64,000 nucleotides of DNA from [Scytonema hofmanni] UTEX 2349 (GCF_000582685.1 NZ_KK073769.1:104569-168568), one strand, 5' to 3'. Positions 16,720 through 25,560 are shown, counted from the first letter of the stretch. The notes: generated by a model not told the origin, from the sequence alone. Made by a program: numbers and translations.

Positions 16720-17457
16720 CTACATAAGCTTTTGCTCGATTTCCTGAAGCTGCTGCTCCAACTGATTTCGTTCTGTTTGGCTTTCCTGAATTTGTTTCTC
16801 TAGCTTAAACTTTGTCGCTGTATCCGTTTCAATCGAGTGTGCTAGGCCTAGCTTACCTAATTTTGTGCTAGCCAAGTCATACTGTTGTTGCAGTGAATTG
16901 TGTTCTTCCTCTAATCTACGACGTTGGCGATCAGTTAAACCCCCACTCGTTGCAGGAGAGATGAAAGTTGCAAGTGTAGTACTTCCAGAAGCAGTTGAGG
17001 AAGTTTTTGATTTCGCAATATCTTCAACTACCCTGCGAATTCCTTGAGCAACATTTAAAAAAGCCTCATCTTGGTCTTGCCAGGTTGTGACAGCTTTAGC
17101 ATTTTTGGGGAGTGCTTGCAGTTTACCAAAAGGCGCACCATTCCAGTCTGTCGGCTTAAGAATAATGGGAATTACGCGAGCTTCCCGCGTTTCATGTCGC
17201 TCCATTGCTCGCTGCACAATGTCGTAACAATCATCTGAAGCCAGAAAGTTAGCGCTTACCAGCAACAAAATGATATCCGCAGCGTTAAAATTATCATCGA
17301 TCGCATTTGCTGATTCACTACCGGCACTGATTTCGCGATCGTGCCAAGCTTCAATCACTCCCTGACGTTTCATCAAGCTCAGATGAGTTGCCAAATCGTC
17401 TCGCAACGCTTCATCTTTGTGGGAGTAGGAAAAAAATACTTTAACTGCGTTAGACAT
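16720..17457 (-). CDS. TIR domain - coiled-coil protein
   Basis: Residues 1-150 form a TIR domain closely patterned on the next gene: VKVFFSYSHKDEALRDDLATH, WHDREISAGSESANAID, ILLLVSANFLASDDCYDI, VIPIILKPTDWNGAPF. At the pocket position the sequence reads DDCYDIVQRAME, so the usual Glu is replaced by Asp or displaced, and catalysis is doubtful. After a Ser/Thr-rich linker the C-terminus (about 172-245; LTDRQRRRLEEEHNSLQQQY...FKLEKQIQESQTERNQLEQ) is a helical coiled coil. Similar tails recur on cyanobacterial signalling and conflict proteins and probably mediate partner binding. First gene of the apparent two-gene operon; a 21-bp tandem array lies 180 bp upstream. Confidence 0.88.
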   Translation of the reverse strand: MSNAVKVFFSYSHKDEALRDDLATHLSLMKRQGVIEAWHDREISAGSESANAIDDNFNAADIILLLVSANFLASDDCYDIVQRAMERHETREARVIPIILKPTDWNGAPFGKLQALPKNAKAVTTWQDQDEAFLNVAQGIRRVVEDIAKSKTSSTASGSTTLATFISPATSGGLTDRQRRRLEEEHNSLQQQYDLASTKLGKLGLAHSIETDTATKFKLEKQIQESQTERNQLEQQLQEIEQKLM

Positions 17458-17636
17458 ATTCTTTAAATCTACTTTCTTTAATTACTGTATATGAATATAT
17501 AAGTACATTTTTCTAGATAAAAGCTTGACATAAAATGTTTCTAAGTACAATTTTGCATAAATTTATCACAAAAACTCTGCATCACCCTGCGCTCCTCTGC
17601 CTTTCAAAACGAACGCTACGAATTAAATCTCGCAAC

Positions 17637-17846
17637 CCCGTGCAATGCCAATGCAACCCGATGCAATGCCAATGCAAGCCGATGCAATGTGAATGCAAGC
17701 CGATGCAATGTGAATGCAAGCCGATGCAATGTGAATGCAAGCCGATGCAATGTTAATGCAAGCCGATGCAATGTTAATGCAAGCCGATGCAATGTTAATG
17801 CAACCCGATGCAATGTTAATGCATCCCGATGCAATGCCAATACATT
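17637..17846. repeat. 21-bp tandem repeat array (about 10 copies)
   Basis: Ten head-to-tail units of exactly 21 bp, typified by CCGATGCAATG followed by TGAATGCAAG, with slow drift along the array (CCAATG, TGAATG, TTAATG variants). As 21 is a multiple of three, several frames stay open through it and give meaningless Cys-rich or Leu/His-rich ORFs. It lies upstream of the TIR pair. There are no unique spacers, so it is not a CRISPR array. Confidence 0.92.
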
Positions 17847-17985
17847 TAAAAACACTACACTTTTACGCAAAACTGTGCTTAGAGATTTCTGGGCTGACTC
17901 TTCACGAATGCTGATTTATTATCAGCCAGTCGATGGTGAGAAAAATTTGGTATTTGTATTAGTTTCTGAACAATAATTAAAATTA

Positions 17986-18011
17986 GTAGAGACGTTCCGA
18001 TGGAACGTCTC
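17986..18011. repeat. Palindromic repeat (GTAGAGACG family)
   Basis: GTAGAGACG TTCCGATGGAA CGTCTC; the last outer bases differ. Lies downstream of the metallohydrolase gene. Confidence 0.85.
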
Positions 18012-18073
18012 CCTTGATATATTAGGGATTTGGGATTTTAATTCAGCAACGCTGAAAAATAAATTTTTTATAC

Positions 18074-18952
18074 TTACCCTTCAGGCGATTCCATCCACTC
18101 AATACACTTGTGCATCTGCTGATTCATCATTTCAGCATCAGCATGATATCGTCGCCCATGACCTGGTAACACCCATTCAAATGTATAATTAGCTAAATTT
18201 CGCATTGATTTAAGCTGTTCTGACCAAGAATACCAGCAGACAGTACGAAAGCCAATCAAATGTTTATATGTATCAGACCAAGCGAGATGATCGCCAGTAA
18301 AAAGAAACTTCTGTTTGTAAAGTAAAACAGTGTGTCCTTTAGTATGACCGGGAACGGGAATAATTAACAATTCAGGAGTTAACTCAAATGGTTCACTACC
18401 AGTTAGTTGAATTTCTACATCGCGAGTAGAAGTTGTAATCTCGTCAGTGTGAAGAATGCGCTGACACTCAAAATGTTCGGCAAACTTTTGATGATCCGCT
18501 ACATCATCTTTGTGAGTCATATACATATAACGTATCCCCCCCATCTTTTCTATCCGCTTCACCAACGGAGGTGTAAACCGGGGAGAATCCACCAAAACAT
18601 TACCTTCTGGTAATTGAATCAAATAACTAGCAGCACCAAAAGAATCTTCCGAATGATAACCACAGTGATAAACATTTTCGGCAACTAAAATTGGAAAACT
18701 CAATTGAGCGTATTTGATATCTTGCGGCTTCTCGATTGTACCAATGGAACTTGTTGGACAAGCCAACAAAGCTTGTAGCGCAGCCAATCGTTCCGTTTCA
18801 TTACCTGGTTGATGATGAACTGCCGATTGTTCACCAACTTCAACAAAGACTTCCGGAGCCATCCAGCGACAGGTGTCACAATCAATACAGGAAGTATCGA
18901 CATAAAAATCGCCGGTGACATTTTCCGGACGTCGCAGATTTAAATGAGCCAT
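18074..18952 (-). CDS. Ferredoxin-like / metallo-beta-lactamase fusion protein
   Basis: A 292-residue soluble protein. Residues about 10-80 resemble a 4Fe-4S ferredoxin half (VDTSCIDCDTCRWMAPEVF and, later, ALLACPTSSIG). The remainder is an MBL-fold hydrolase: GNVLVDSPR, the metal motif THKDDVADH (HxxDxxxDH spacing), PVPGHTKGHTVLL, FTGDHLAW and VLPGHGRRYH. The first His pair is altered compared with canonical HxHxDH, but His, Asp, His and the later metal ligands are present. The substrate is unknown; the ferredoxin domain suggests redox coupling or a cluster used structurally. Single gene; start ATG 18952. Confidence 0.85.
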   Translation of the reverse strand: MAHLNLRRPENVTGDFYVDTSCIDCDTCRWMAPEVFVEVGEQSAVHHQPGNETERLAALQALLACPTSSIGTIEKPQDIKYAQLSFPILVAENVYHCGYHSEDSFGAASYLIQLPEGNVLVDSPRFTPPLVKRIEKMGGIRYMYMTHKDDVADHQKFAEHFECQRILHTDEITTSTRDVEIQLTGSEPFELTPELLIIPVPGHTKGHTVLLYKQKFLFTGDHLAWSDTYKHLIGFRTVCWYSWSEQLKSMRNLANYTFEWVLPGHGRRYHADAEMMNQQMHKCIEWMESPEG

Positions 18953-19336
18953 GTTAAACCTCTTTTACCCACTCAGCAGGTGGCTGGGCAATCAACCCTT
19001 CATTACTAGGTTAGCAAAAACGCCAAAAGACTCTTAGTGATATATCTGAGAAACGCGCTTCGCGCACGAAAAAATTCTTCATCTACCAGCTTAAATCACT
19101 ATTTTTCCAAGCGATCTCTTGCGACAAGCCTTGTAAGCACCTACGCCCTAAAGTACACATTTCATGATATTTTTTGTACCTTCCCCTGAAAAGTTACTCG
19201 CTATGCTATCATCAATATGAGAATTAATTCGGCGACAGCGTTTGTTTTTAGCATTGACAGGTATTCTTCTTTTGGTGTTTACAGACTTCTCTCCGAAATC
19301 TAAATCTCCGCACACTCATGATTTTGGAGACAATCT
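18953..19336. other. Divergent intergenic region and long rbp leader
   Basis: Separates the MBL gene from rbp. Near 19208 the sequence GCTATGCTATCATC resembles a -10 region, which would give rbp a leader of about 120 nt. Long leaders are typical of cold-regulated RNA-binding protein genes in cyanobacteria, but no defined motif can be assigned here. Confidence 0.4.
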
Positions 19337-19657
19337 ATGTCTATTTATGTAGGTAACCTCTCTTATGAAGTTACACAAGACGCTCTGAGTTCTGTTTTTG
19401 CAGAATATGGTTCTGTAAAACGAGTTCAGTTGCCTACCGACCGTGAAACAGGTCGTTTACGTGGCTTTGCTTTTGTCGAAATGGGTTCAGAAGCTGAAGA
19501 AACAGCTGCCATCGACGCGCTTGATGGTGCTGAATGGATGGGACGCGATCTCAAAGTTAACAAAGCTAAACCCAAGGAAGACAGAGGTTCTTTCGGTGGT
19601 GGTAATCGTGGCGGTGGCGGTGGCGGTGGCGGTGGCTACAACCGCAATCGTTACTAA
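19337..19657 (+). CDS. rbp: RRM-type RNA-binding protein (glycine-rich tail)
   Basis: A 106-residue single-RRM protein of the cyanobacterial Rbp group, which are often cold-induced. RNP2 is MSIYVGNLSY and RNP1 is RLRGFAFVEM; the domain covers residues 1-82. It is followed by a Gly-rich tail (GGGNRGGGGGGGGGYNRNRY) that places it in the Gly-tailed class. It binds RNA through the two RNP aromatic sets, all present. A strong rho-independent terminator follows 40 bp after the stop, and a long leader precedes it, so it is a monocistronic unit. Identification is firm; which Rbp paralogue is not decided. Confidence 0.95.
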   Translation: MSIYVGNLSYEVTQDALSSVFAEYGSVKRVQLPTDRETGRLRGFAFVEMGSEAEETAAIDALDGAEWMGRDLKVNKAKPKEDRGSFGGGNRGGGGGGGGGYNRNRY

Positions 19658-19696
19658 ACCTTCTTAGATGGAATTGTTAAGTTAATTGAATTTAGA

Positions 19697-19730
19697 AAAG
19701 GCTCAAGTAATTAACGCTTGAGCCTTTTTT
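19697..19730 (+). terminator. Rho-independent terminator of rbp
   Basis: AAGGCTCAAG pairs with CTTGAGCCTT around TAATTAACG, followed by a run of T. Confidence 0.9.
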
Positions 19731-19815
19731 GGCATTTTCAAAGCGGTTAGGAAACGCACATTTTTTTGGCGATCGCGTAGCGTGTTCTTTACAACAAGAT
19801 CGCACATTTTCATTG

Positions 19816-19840
19816 ACCGGGTTTTTCCGAAAAACCCGGT
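19816..19840. repeat. Perfect inverted repeat
   Basis: ACCGGGTTTTT and AAAAACCCGGT flank CCG. It could act as a bidirectional terminator because both arms carry T/A tracts, but it lies after the rbp terminator and may simply be a repeat. Confidence 0.6.
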
Positions 19841-19875
19841 TTATTTGCGCCAATTAACTAACAATGATGCAACTG

Positions 19876-19992
19876 ATACCAATTTAATATGAAGTTGCAT
19901 AATAAAGAACCCCACCCTAACCCTCCCCGCAAGCGGGGAGGGTTAGGGTGGGGTGGGGTAAAATTCTATGCAACTTCACAAATAATTGGTAT
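19876..19992. repeat. MITE-like inverted element overlapping the ctaB 3' end
   Basis: Outer arms ATACCAATTTAATATGAAGT and its imperfect complement ending ATAATTGGTAT flank TTGCATA/TATGCAA. The centre is a GC-rich hairpin (CCCACCCTAACCCTCCCCGC with its complement). The element is 117 bp long. Its right end supplies the last codons of ctaB. Confidence 0.8.
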
Positions 19993-20926
19993 GACCTGCC
20001 ACAAAACTAATTACACGATGAGTTAGGGGAAGACTATCAATCACCATACTCAGACACAACAGCATCATGTAAGAGATGGAATAGAGAAATAAATCTTTAG
20101 CCAAAGTGCGATCGCCTGGATTTTGTAACAAACGCCAAGCTTTGAGAATAAATAATCCTCCCAAAGCAATTGCGATCGCCGCATACACAATTCCCGTTGC
20201 GTGTAACGGATAAACTAACAGCAGTGTGGTTGGCACCAAAACCAGCGAGTAAAACCAAATTTGTCGCACCGTCGCTTCATTACCGGCGACAACTGGTAAC
20301 ATTGGTATCCCTACTTTTGCGTAATCATCCCGAATCATCAACGCCAAAGCCCAGAAATGGGGAGGTGTCCAGACAAAGACGATGGCAAAAAGTAACCAAG
20401 CAACCCAACTTAAAGTTCCCGTAACAGCTGCCCAACCAACCAGCGCCGGGATCGCTCCCGCAGCTCCACCAATGACAATGTTTTGGGTGCTAGAGCGTTT
20501 GAGCCAATGAGTGTATACCAGAATATAAAATACAATACCAGACATTGCCAGCATTGCAGCTAGTAAATTGGCGAATACCGTCAGCAGACTAAAAGAAATT
20601 ACAGCAAGAGCGATCGCAAAAATCAAAGCATCACGAGGCTGTATTTTACCCGAAGGCAAAGGACGATGGCGTGTGCGCTCCATATCATAATCAATATCTC
20701 GGTCATAGATACAATTAATCGTTTGAGCGCTAGCAGCTGCCAAAGTACCACCAGTTAGAGTTACTAACAACAGCAATGGATCTACTTTTCCCTCACCGGC
20801 AATCCACATACTACCAGCAGTAGTAATCAATAGCAGCGGAATAATCCGAGGCTTAGTCAGCTGATAGTAACTTTGAATAACTTGGGGAAATGTTTGGTGG
20901 TGCTTCGAGACATTAGTCTCAATCAT
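19976..20926 (-). CDS. ctaB: Protoheme IX farnesyltransferase (heme O synthase)
   Basis: Transfers a farnesyl group from farnesyl diphosphate to heme B to make heme O, the first step towards heme A for cytochrome oxidase. A 316-residue polytopic membrane protein of the UbiA superfamily with about nine helices. Seen: YYQLTKPRIIPLLLITT near the start, the first Asp-rich site NCIYDRDIDYDMERTRHRPLPSG (in parts), and the second conserved loop (WTPPHFWALALMIRDDYAKV). Both prenyl-diphosphate metal sites are intact. It is followed on the same strand, upstream, by ctaA (105 bp gap). The C-terminal residues (HTNYL) lie in a MITE-like repeat, so the tail may be altered. Start ATG 20926. Confidence 0.97.
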   Translation of the reverse strand: MIETNVSKHHQTFPQVIQSYYQLTKPRIIPLLLITTAGSMWIAGEGKVDPLLLLVTLTGGTLAAASAQTINCIYDRDIDYDMERTRHRPLPSGKIQPRDALIFAIALAVISFSLLTVFANLLAAMLAMSGIVFYILVYTHWLKRSSTQNIVIGGAAGAIPALVGWAAVTGTLSWVAWLLFAIVFVWTPPHFWALALMIRDDYAKVGIPMLPVVAGNEATVRQIWFYSLVLVPTTLLLVYPLHATGIVYAAIAIALGGLFILKAWRLLQNPGDRTLAKDLFLYSISYMMLLCLSMVIDSLPLTHRVISFVAGHTNYL

Positions 20927-21031
20927 GTTTGCCCTAATTCCTTATTTGTTCAATAACTTCTGTGCTATTTTCGTTGCCTCTGGCTTTCATAGTCCAACAA
21001 CAAGACAGACTTTTAGCACTTGCCTTCTTGG

Positions 21032-21985
21032 TTATGGATTCACTCCATCTACAGATGAGTAAGCATTAATACCACGACTATTAGCCAAATCACGCAATGA
21101 GAGAACCGTGAAAATTACCAAAGTACCCAGCAAACAGGCGCCGATAAGTTGGTGAGAAACGGTTAGAGGCTCGACTTGGAGATGTAACTTAAAAGTGGCA
21201 ACTCCCAACAAAATCTGTAAAAATAGCAGTCCAGCAGTTATCTTAGCTAATTGTCGCAAAGCTGGATGTAGTGCTGGTGTACGCAACGAGAGAAATACTA
21301 CAGCCAAAGTTGCGACAGTTGGCGGTATCACCCCACCGATATGACTGTACATTACAGCACAAAGTTCAGAACCGCCAAAGCATTGATGTAGTGCCCAGCG
21401 AGATCCGACCAAAGCACCAAGCAAACTTTGTAGATAAACCAAAATTGCGGCAGTTAAACTTACCCAAGGTAACTTACCAACAGTTCCAGTTCCTTGGTAG
21501 GGGGCGAGTGCCGTGCCGATAACTAGTAGAGTAATGAAAAATAACAATGCCGTTGCCAAATGCGCGGTAACGATATCAAAGCGCAAAAGTTCAGTAACGG
21601 TGAGTCCACCCAAAATGCCTTGGAAGACAATTAAAAACAGCGAGAAAAGAGAAGCCCAAGGAAGCCATCTGGGTACATATCGACGATGCCACCAGCTTAA
21701 TGTGGCAAGAGCGATCGCGCTCAATCCAATCAACGAAGCATCTAATCTGTGAAACCACTCCAGAAAAACTTGGAAATTCATTTGTTTAGCTGGCACAAGT
21801 TCCCCGTAGCACAAGGGCCAATCTGGGCAAGCGAGTCCAGCATTCATCACGCGGGTGGCACTGCCTATTGCCATCAAAATTAAGGTGGCTACACAAATTT
21901 TCCACACCAAGCGACGAATCATTTCCTTGGGTTTTTGCTGCTCTTGTGCCGCTTCATTTTGTTGTTCTAGGACAAATTCGCTCAT
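21032..21985 (-). CDS. ctaA: Heme A synthase (COX15/CtaA)
   Basis: Oxidises the C8 methyl of heme O to the formyl of heme A in the membrane. About eight helices in two four-helix halves. Seen: the heme ligand context ATRVMNAGLACPDWPLCYG with the conserved Cys pair, EWFHRLDASLIG (His), FDIVTAHLATALLFF (His) and, in the second half, MYSHIGGVIPP and TVSHQLIGACLLG (His). I place the start at ATG 21985 (MSEFVLEQQNEA); the open frame extends 20 codons further to 22045, but that stretch does not resemble the family. The gene is transcribed with ctaB and divergently from ctaC, grouping heme A synthesis with the oxidase it serves. Confidence 0.95.
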   Translation of the reverse strand: MSEFVLEQQNEAAQEQQKPKEMIRRLVWKICVATLILMAIGSATRVMNAGLACPDWPLCYGELVPAKQMNFQVFLEWFHRLDASLIGLSAIALATLSWWHRRYVPRWLPWASLFSLFLIVFQGILGGLTVTELLRFDIVTAHLATALLFFITLLVIGTALAPYQGTGTVGKLPWVSLTAAILVYLQSLLGALVGSRWALHQCFGGSELCAVMYSHIGGVIPPTVATLAVVFLSLRTPALHPALRQLAKITAGLLFLQILLGVATFKLHLQVEPLTVSHQLIGACLLGTLVIFTVLSLRDLANSRGINAYSSVDGVNP

Positions 21986-22045
21986 GAATGATACCTTCAC
22001 ACCAGCTGTTTGTACGCCTTCTAAAATTTGTAAGTTAGGATACAC

Positions 22046-22416
22046 TCTGCCTCAAAAGCGCAAGTGTCCTTTTCATTTCCACCCTAGCGTATAAACCAAG
22101 GTTAAAGATTAGCTCTGATTTATACTGTGAATGAACGAATCGACTTTTAGCCAAAAGCTTTAGAGAATTTTCTCTTTTGCCAGCACTTGATTAATGGCAA
22201 TGATTTAACTTATCTAAATTCTTTGTTAAATTTTTGCCTGATATTTACATCTATTCCTGGCAATACCTAGCAAATCCCCTGAAGGCAAAATGAGAAAAGC
22301 CCCGAAAAAAATTAATAAAAATTTCAGACCGATACACTCAATGTCTTATAGGCTGGACTACCGTAGTAAGTGAGCAGCTCTGTCCAAAATAGTAAAGTCA
22401 TTAACTCTAATCAACC
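22046..22416. promoter_or_regulatory. Divergent promoter region between ctaA and ctaC
   Basis: A 370-bp non-coding gap that must hold the promoters of both the heme A operon and the oxidase operon. TTTATACT near 22119 is a possible -10 box. I cannot place a regulator site with confidence. Confidence 0.4.
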
Positions 22417-23499
22417 GTGAAAATTCCAAGTTCAATCTGGACGTTACTCATTGGCATCCTGCTGACACTGGTCAGCCTCTGGTACGGTCAAAATCACGGT
22501 CTGTTGCCTACAGCAGCAACTGACGAAGCCGATTTAATGGATGGTCTGTTTAACACGATGATGATCGTCTCAACGGGTATATTTTTGCTCGTCGAGGGTG
22601 TTTTGATTTATTGTGCGATTAAATACCGTCGTCGTCCTGGCGACAATGAAGATGGACCACCCGTCGAAGGCAACGTACCTTTAGAAATTCTTTGGACAGC
22701 GATCCCAGCAATTATCGTTCTCGGTATTTCTGTTTACAGCTTCGACGTGTATAACGAAATGGGCGGCTTTGACCCCCACGCCGCTCACGAAGCCCCTCTA
22801 CAGCAGCAGTCGATGACAATGCCTGGGGCAGCGATCGCCGCAACTTTAAACGACACTCCACCCAGCACAGAACCCAACCTTAATCAGGAAAAATCTGATG
22901 AGGCAATGCAAGACCCCGCTACAGCAGCAGTCCGCAATGCCGATCAAATTCCTCAATTGCGAAATGCCCCTGGTGTAGGTATTGTTGCTCCCACCATCGG
23001 TCCGGTTCCCGAAAAAGAAGGCAAACCACCGGCACTGGTAGTGAACGTTACGGCTATGCAGTATGCGTTTATTTTTACCTATCCAGAAACTGAAGTTATC
23101 TCCGGTGAACTCCACGTTCCCGTCGGACGCGAAGTGGAACTCAACATGAGCGCTAATGATGTAATTCACGCTTTCTGGGTACCAGAGTTTCGTCTCAAAC
23201 AAGATATAATTCCCGGTCGGCAAACTGAAGTTCGCTTTACACCGAAAAAAGAAGGTGATTATGACCTGATTTGTGCTGAACTTTGTGGTCCGTATCACGG
23301 TGCCATGAGAACACAAGTTATTGTGGAAAATCAGGAAGCTTTTGATAACTGGATACAAGAGCAACTAGTTGCCAGCACCCAAACCCTAAATCAAGCCGTT
23401 GCCGTCAATCCAGCCGACATATCACCAGATAAATTTCTCGCTCCTTATACCAAGGAAATGGGAATTGAACCAGCAATACTTCATCAAATTCACCATTAG
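22417..23499 (+). CDS. ctaC: Cytochrome c oxidase subunit II
   Basis: Carries the CuA centre that takes electrons from cytochrome c or plastocyanin. The first in-frame start is GTG 22417 (MKIPSSIWTLLIGI). Two N-terminal helices (about 5-25 and 42-65) anchor it, followed by the cupredoxin domain. The CuA ligands are in VIHAFWVPEF (His) and CAELCGPYHGAM (Cys-x3-Cys-x3-His-x2-Met, about residue 290). A loop of roughly 90 residues rich in Ala, Pro and Gln (about 115-205) lies between the membrane part and the CuA domain, longer than in most bacterial subunits II but seen in cyanobacteria. First gene of ctaC-ctaD-ctaE. Confidence 0.97.
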   Translation: MKIPSSIWTLLIGILLTLVSLWYGQNHGLLPTAATDEADLMDGLFNTMMIVSTGIFLLVEGVLIYCAIKYRRRPGDNEDGPPVEGNVPLEILWTAIPAIIVLGISVYSFDVYNEMGGFDPHAAHEAPLQQQSMTMPGAAIAATLNDTPPSTEPNLNQEKSDEAMQDPATAAVRNADQIPQLRNAPGVGIVAPTIGPVPEKEGKPPALVVNVTAMQYAFIFTYPETEVISGELHVPVGREVELNMSANDVIHAFWVPEFRLKQDIIPGRQTEVRFTPKKEGDYDLICAELCGPYHGAMRTQVIVENQEAFDNWIQEQLVASTQTLNQAVAVNPADISPDKFLAPYTKEMGIEPAILHQIHH

Positions 23500-23509
23500 T
23501 TATTGGTTA

Positions 23510-23579
23510 GTAGAGACGCGATTAATCGCGTCTGTACAATGTTAGTGGTTAGTAGAGACGCGATTAATCCCGTCTGTAC
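23510..23579. repeat. Two palindromic repeats (GTAGAGACG family)
   Basis: Copies at 23510-23537 and 23552-23579 with core CGCGATTAATCGCG (the second has one mismatch, CCCG), separated by a TGGTTA-type repeat. They lie between ctaC and ctaD and could form hairpins in the polycistronic mRNA. Confidence 0.9.
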
Positions 23580-23665
23580 AGTGTTAGTGGTTATTATGAG
23601 CGGGAAAACCCTGCCCCTATTAGAACCGTGGTTAAGTAAAACAACTAACAACCAAAAGGACTTTT

Positions 23666-25405
23666 ATGACACAAGCACAGTTGCAGGAAACTGCGAATAC
23701 CCCTGCCCTCAATGAGGAACCAGGGGAAAGAAAATGGCAAGACTACTTCGGCTTTAACACCGACCATAAGGTAATTGGAATTCAATACCTGGTTAGTACG
23801 TTCATTTTTTACTGCATCGGTGGGGTAATGGCTGACTTAGTTCGCACCGAACTACGGACGCCAGAAGTAGATTTTGTGACGCCAGAAGTTTATAACAGTT
23901 TGTTTACGCTGCACGCCACAATCATGATTTTCTTGTGGATTGTGCCTGCGGGTGCGGGGTTTGCTAACTTCTTGATCCCCTTGATGATTGGGGCAAAAGA
24001 TATGGCATTCCCCCGCTTGAATGCTGTGGCTTTTTGGATGGTTCCCCCAGCTGGTATATTGCTCATCAGCAGTTTAGTGGTAGGCGATGCACCGGATGCC
24101 GGCTGGACTTCCTACCCTCCCTTGAGCTTGGTTACAGGTCAAGTGGGTGAGGGAATATGGATTATGAGCGTCCTTTTGCTGGGGACATCTTCGATTTTGG
24201 GGGCAATTAATTTCCTTGTCACCTTGCTGAAGATGCGTACCCCCGGTATGGGTTTTTTCCAAATGCCCTTGTTCTGCTGGGCAATGCTTTCTACTTCAGC
24301 CCTGGTTTTGGTATCAACCCCAGTGTTAGCAGCGGGCTTGATTTTGTTGTCTTTTGACTTAATTGCCGGAACAGCATTTTTTAACCCGACTGGTGGTGGC
24401 GATCCGGTTGTATACCAGCACATGTTCTGGTTTTACTCGCACCCAGCAGTTTACATCATGATTTTGCCCTTTTTTGGGGCGATTTCTGAAGTGATTCCGG
24501 TTAATTCCCGCAAGCCGATTTTCGGATATAAAGCGATCGCCTATTCCAGTCTCGCTATCAGCTTTTTGGGACTAATCGTCTGGGCACACCACATGTTTAC
24601 CAGCGGTATCCCCGGTTGGTTGCGGATGTTCTTTATGATCACCACCATGATCATCGCCGTACCCACCGGGATTAAAATTTTTAGCTGGTTGGCAACTATG
24701 TGGGGTGGCAAAATCCGCCTGACAACCGCCATGTTGTTTGCAATGGGCTTTGTTGGCACTTTTGTAATTGGCGGAATCAGTGGCGTAATGTTGGCGGCAG
24801 TACCTTTTGATATTCACGTCCACGACACCTATTTTGTTGTCGCACACTTGCACTACGTGCTTTTTGGTGGTAGCGTTCTCGGCATTTATTCCGCGATTTA
24901 CCACTGGTTCCCGAAAATGACGGGACGAATGCTTAACGAATTTTGGGGTAAGGTTCACTTTGCCTTAACTATCGTCGGTCTAAATATGGCATTCTTACCC
25001 ATGCACAAGCTGGGAATGATGGGCATGAACCGACGTGTTGCCCAATATGACCCCAAATTTACATTTTTGAATGAAATCTGCACTTACGGTGCTTATATAC
25101 TGGCGGTTTCCACATTCCCCTTCATTATCAATGCGATTTGGAGTTGGATGTATGGTGCCAAAGCAGGTAACAATCCTTGGGATGCTCTTACTTTAGAGTG
25201 GATGACTACCTCACCACCAGCGATCGAGAATTTTGACAAACTTCCAGTATTGGCTACCGGACCCTACGACTACGGTTTGGAAAAAGCGAAAGAAGGTGTA
25301 CCCCTAGACGATCCCAATCCAGTTTTGTCTGGCGGTCCTAACTCTGTATTACGTGCCGAACCAGATCCAACGGTTGCGGCAAATCCCGAAGACCGCAAAT
25401 CATGA
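23666..25405 (+). CDS. ctaD: Cytochrome c oxidase subunit I
   Basis: Catalytic subunit with heme a and the heme a3-CuB centre, 579 residues, 12 helices. Seen: the first heme a ligand in LFTLHATIMIFLW; HMFWFYSHPAVYIMILPFFG with the CuB His and the cross-linked Tyr; the CuB His pair in WAHHMFTSG; and DTYFVVAHLHYVLFGG with the heme a3 and second heme a His ligands. All ligands are present, giving an aa3-type A-family enzyme. ATG 23666 gives the expected cytoplasmic tail (MTQAQLQETANTP) with an AAGGA site seven bases upstream. Separated from ctaC by two palindromic repeats and from ctaE by a purine/pyrimidine repeat tract. Confidence 0.98.
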   Translation: MTQAQLQETANTPALNEEPGERKWQDYFGFNTDHKVIGIQYLVSTFIFYCIGGVMADLVRTELRTPEVDFVTPEVYNSLFTLHATIMIFLWIVPAGAGFANFLIPLMIGAKDMAFPRLNAVAFWMVPPAGILLISSLVVGDAPDAGWTSYPPLSLVTGQVGEGIWIMSVLLLGTSSILGAINFLVTLLKMRTPGMGFFQMPLFCWAMLSTSALVLVSTPVLAAGLILLSFDLIAGTAFFNPTGGGDPVVYQHMFWFYSHPAVYIMILPFFGAISEVIPVNSRKPIFGYKAIAYSSLAISFLGLIVWAHHMFTSGIPGWLRMFFMITTMIIAVPTGIKIFSWLATMWGGKIRLTTAMLFAMGFVGTFVIGGISGVMLAAVPFDIHVHDTYFVVAHLHYVLFGGSVLGIYSAIYHWFPKMTGRMLNEFWGKVHFALTIVGLNMAFLPMHKLGMMGMNRRVAQYDPKFTFLNEICTYGAYILAVSTFPFIINAIWSWMYGAKAGNNPWDALTLEWMTTSPPAIENFDKLPVLATGPYDYGLEKAKEGVPLDDPNPVLSGGPNSVLRAEPDPTVAANPEDRKS

Positions 25406-25560
25406 AGAGGGGGAAAGGGGAAAGGGGAAAGGGGAAAGGGGAAAAATATCATGAGTGATTTAAGTAACTCTTTATTTCCATACCTTTACCCTTTACCCCT
25501 TCCCCTTTACCCCTCTTAAAAAAACCCTTTTTTCCTTTCCCCTTTTCCCCTCCTTGATAA
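25405..25560. repeat. Heptamer tandem repeats between ctaD and ctaE
   Basis: GGGGAAA units at about 25411-25441, and the complementary sense (CCTTTACC, CCCCTTTTCC) at about 25485-25556. The two tracts could pair into a large stem within the ctaCDE mRNA. Confidence 0.85.

Noticed and set aside
17535..17976. Cys-rich (MQCECKP) and Asn-rich repeat proteins on both strands
   Set aside because: Open frames are a by-product of a repeat period divisible by three; several frames are open at once and no ribosome site or domain supports one.
23503..23715. 70-residue ORF between ctaC and ctaD
   Set aside because: Made of two palindromic repeats and overlaps the secure ctaD start.
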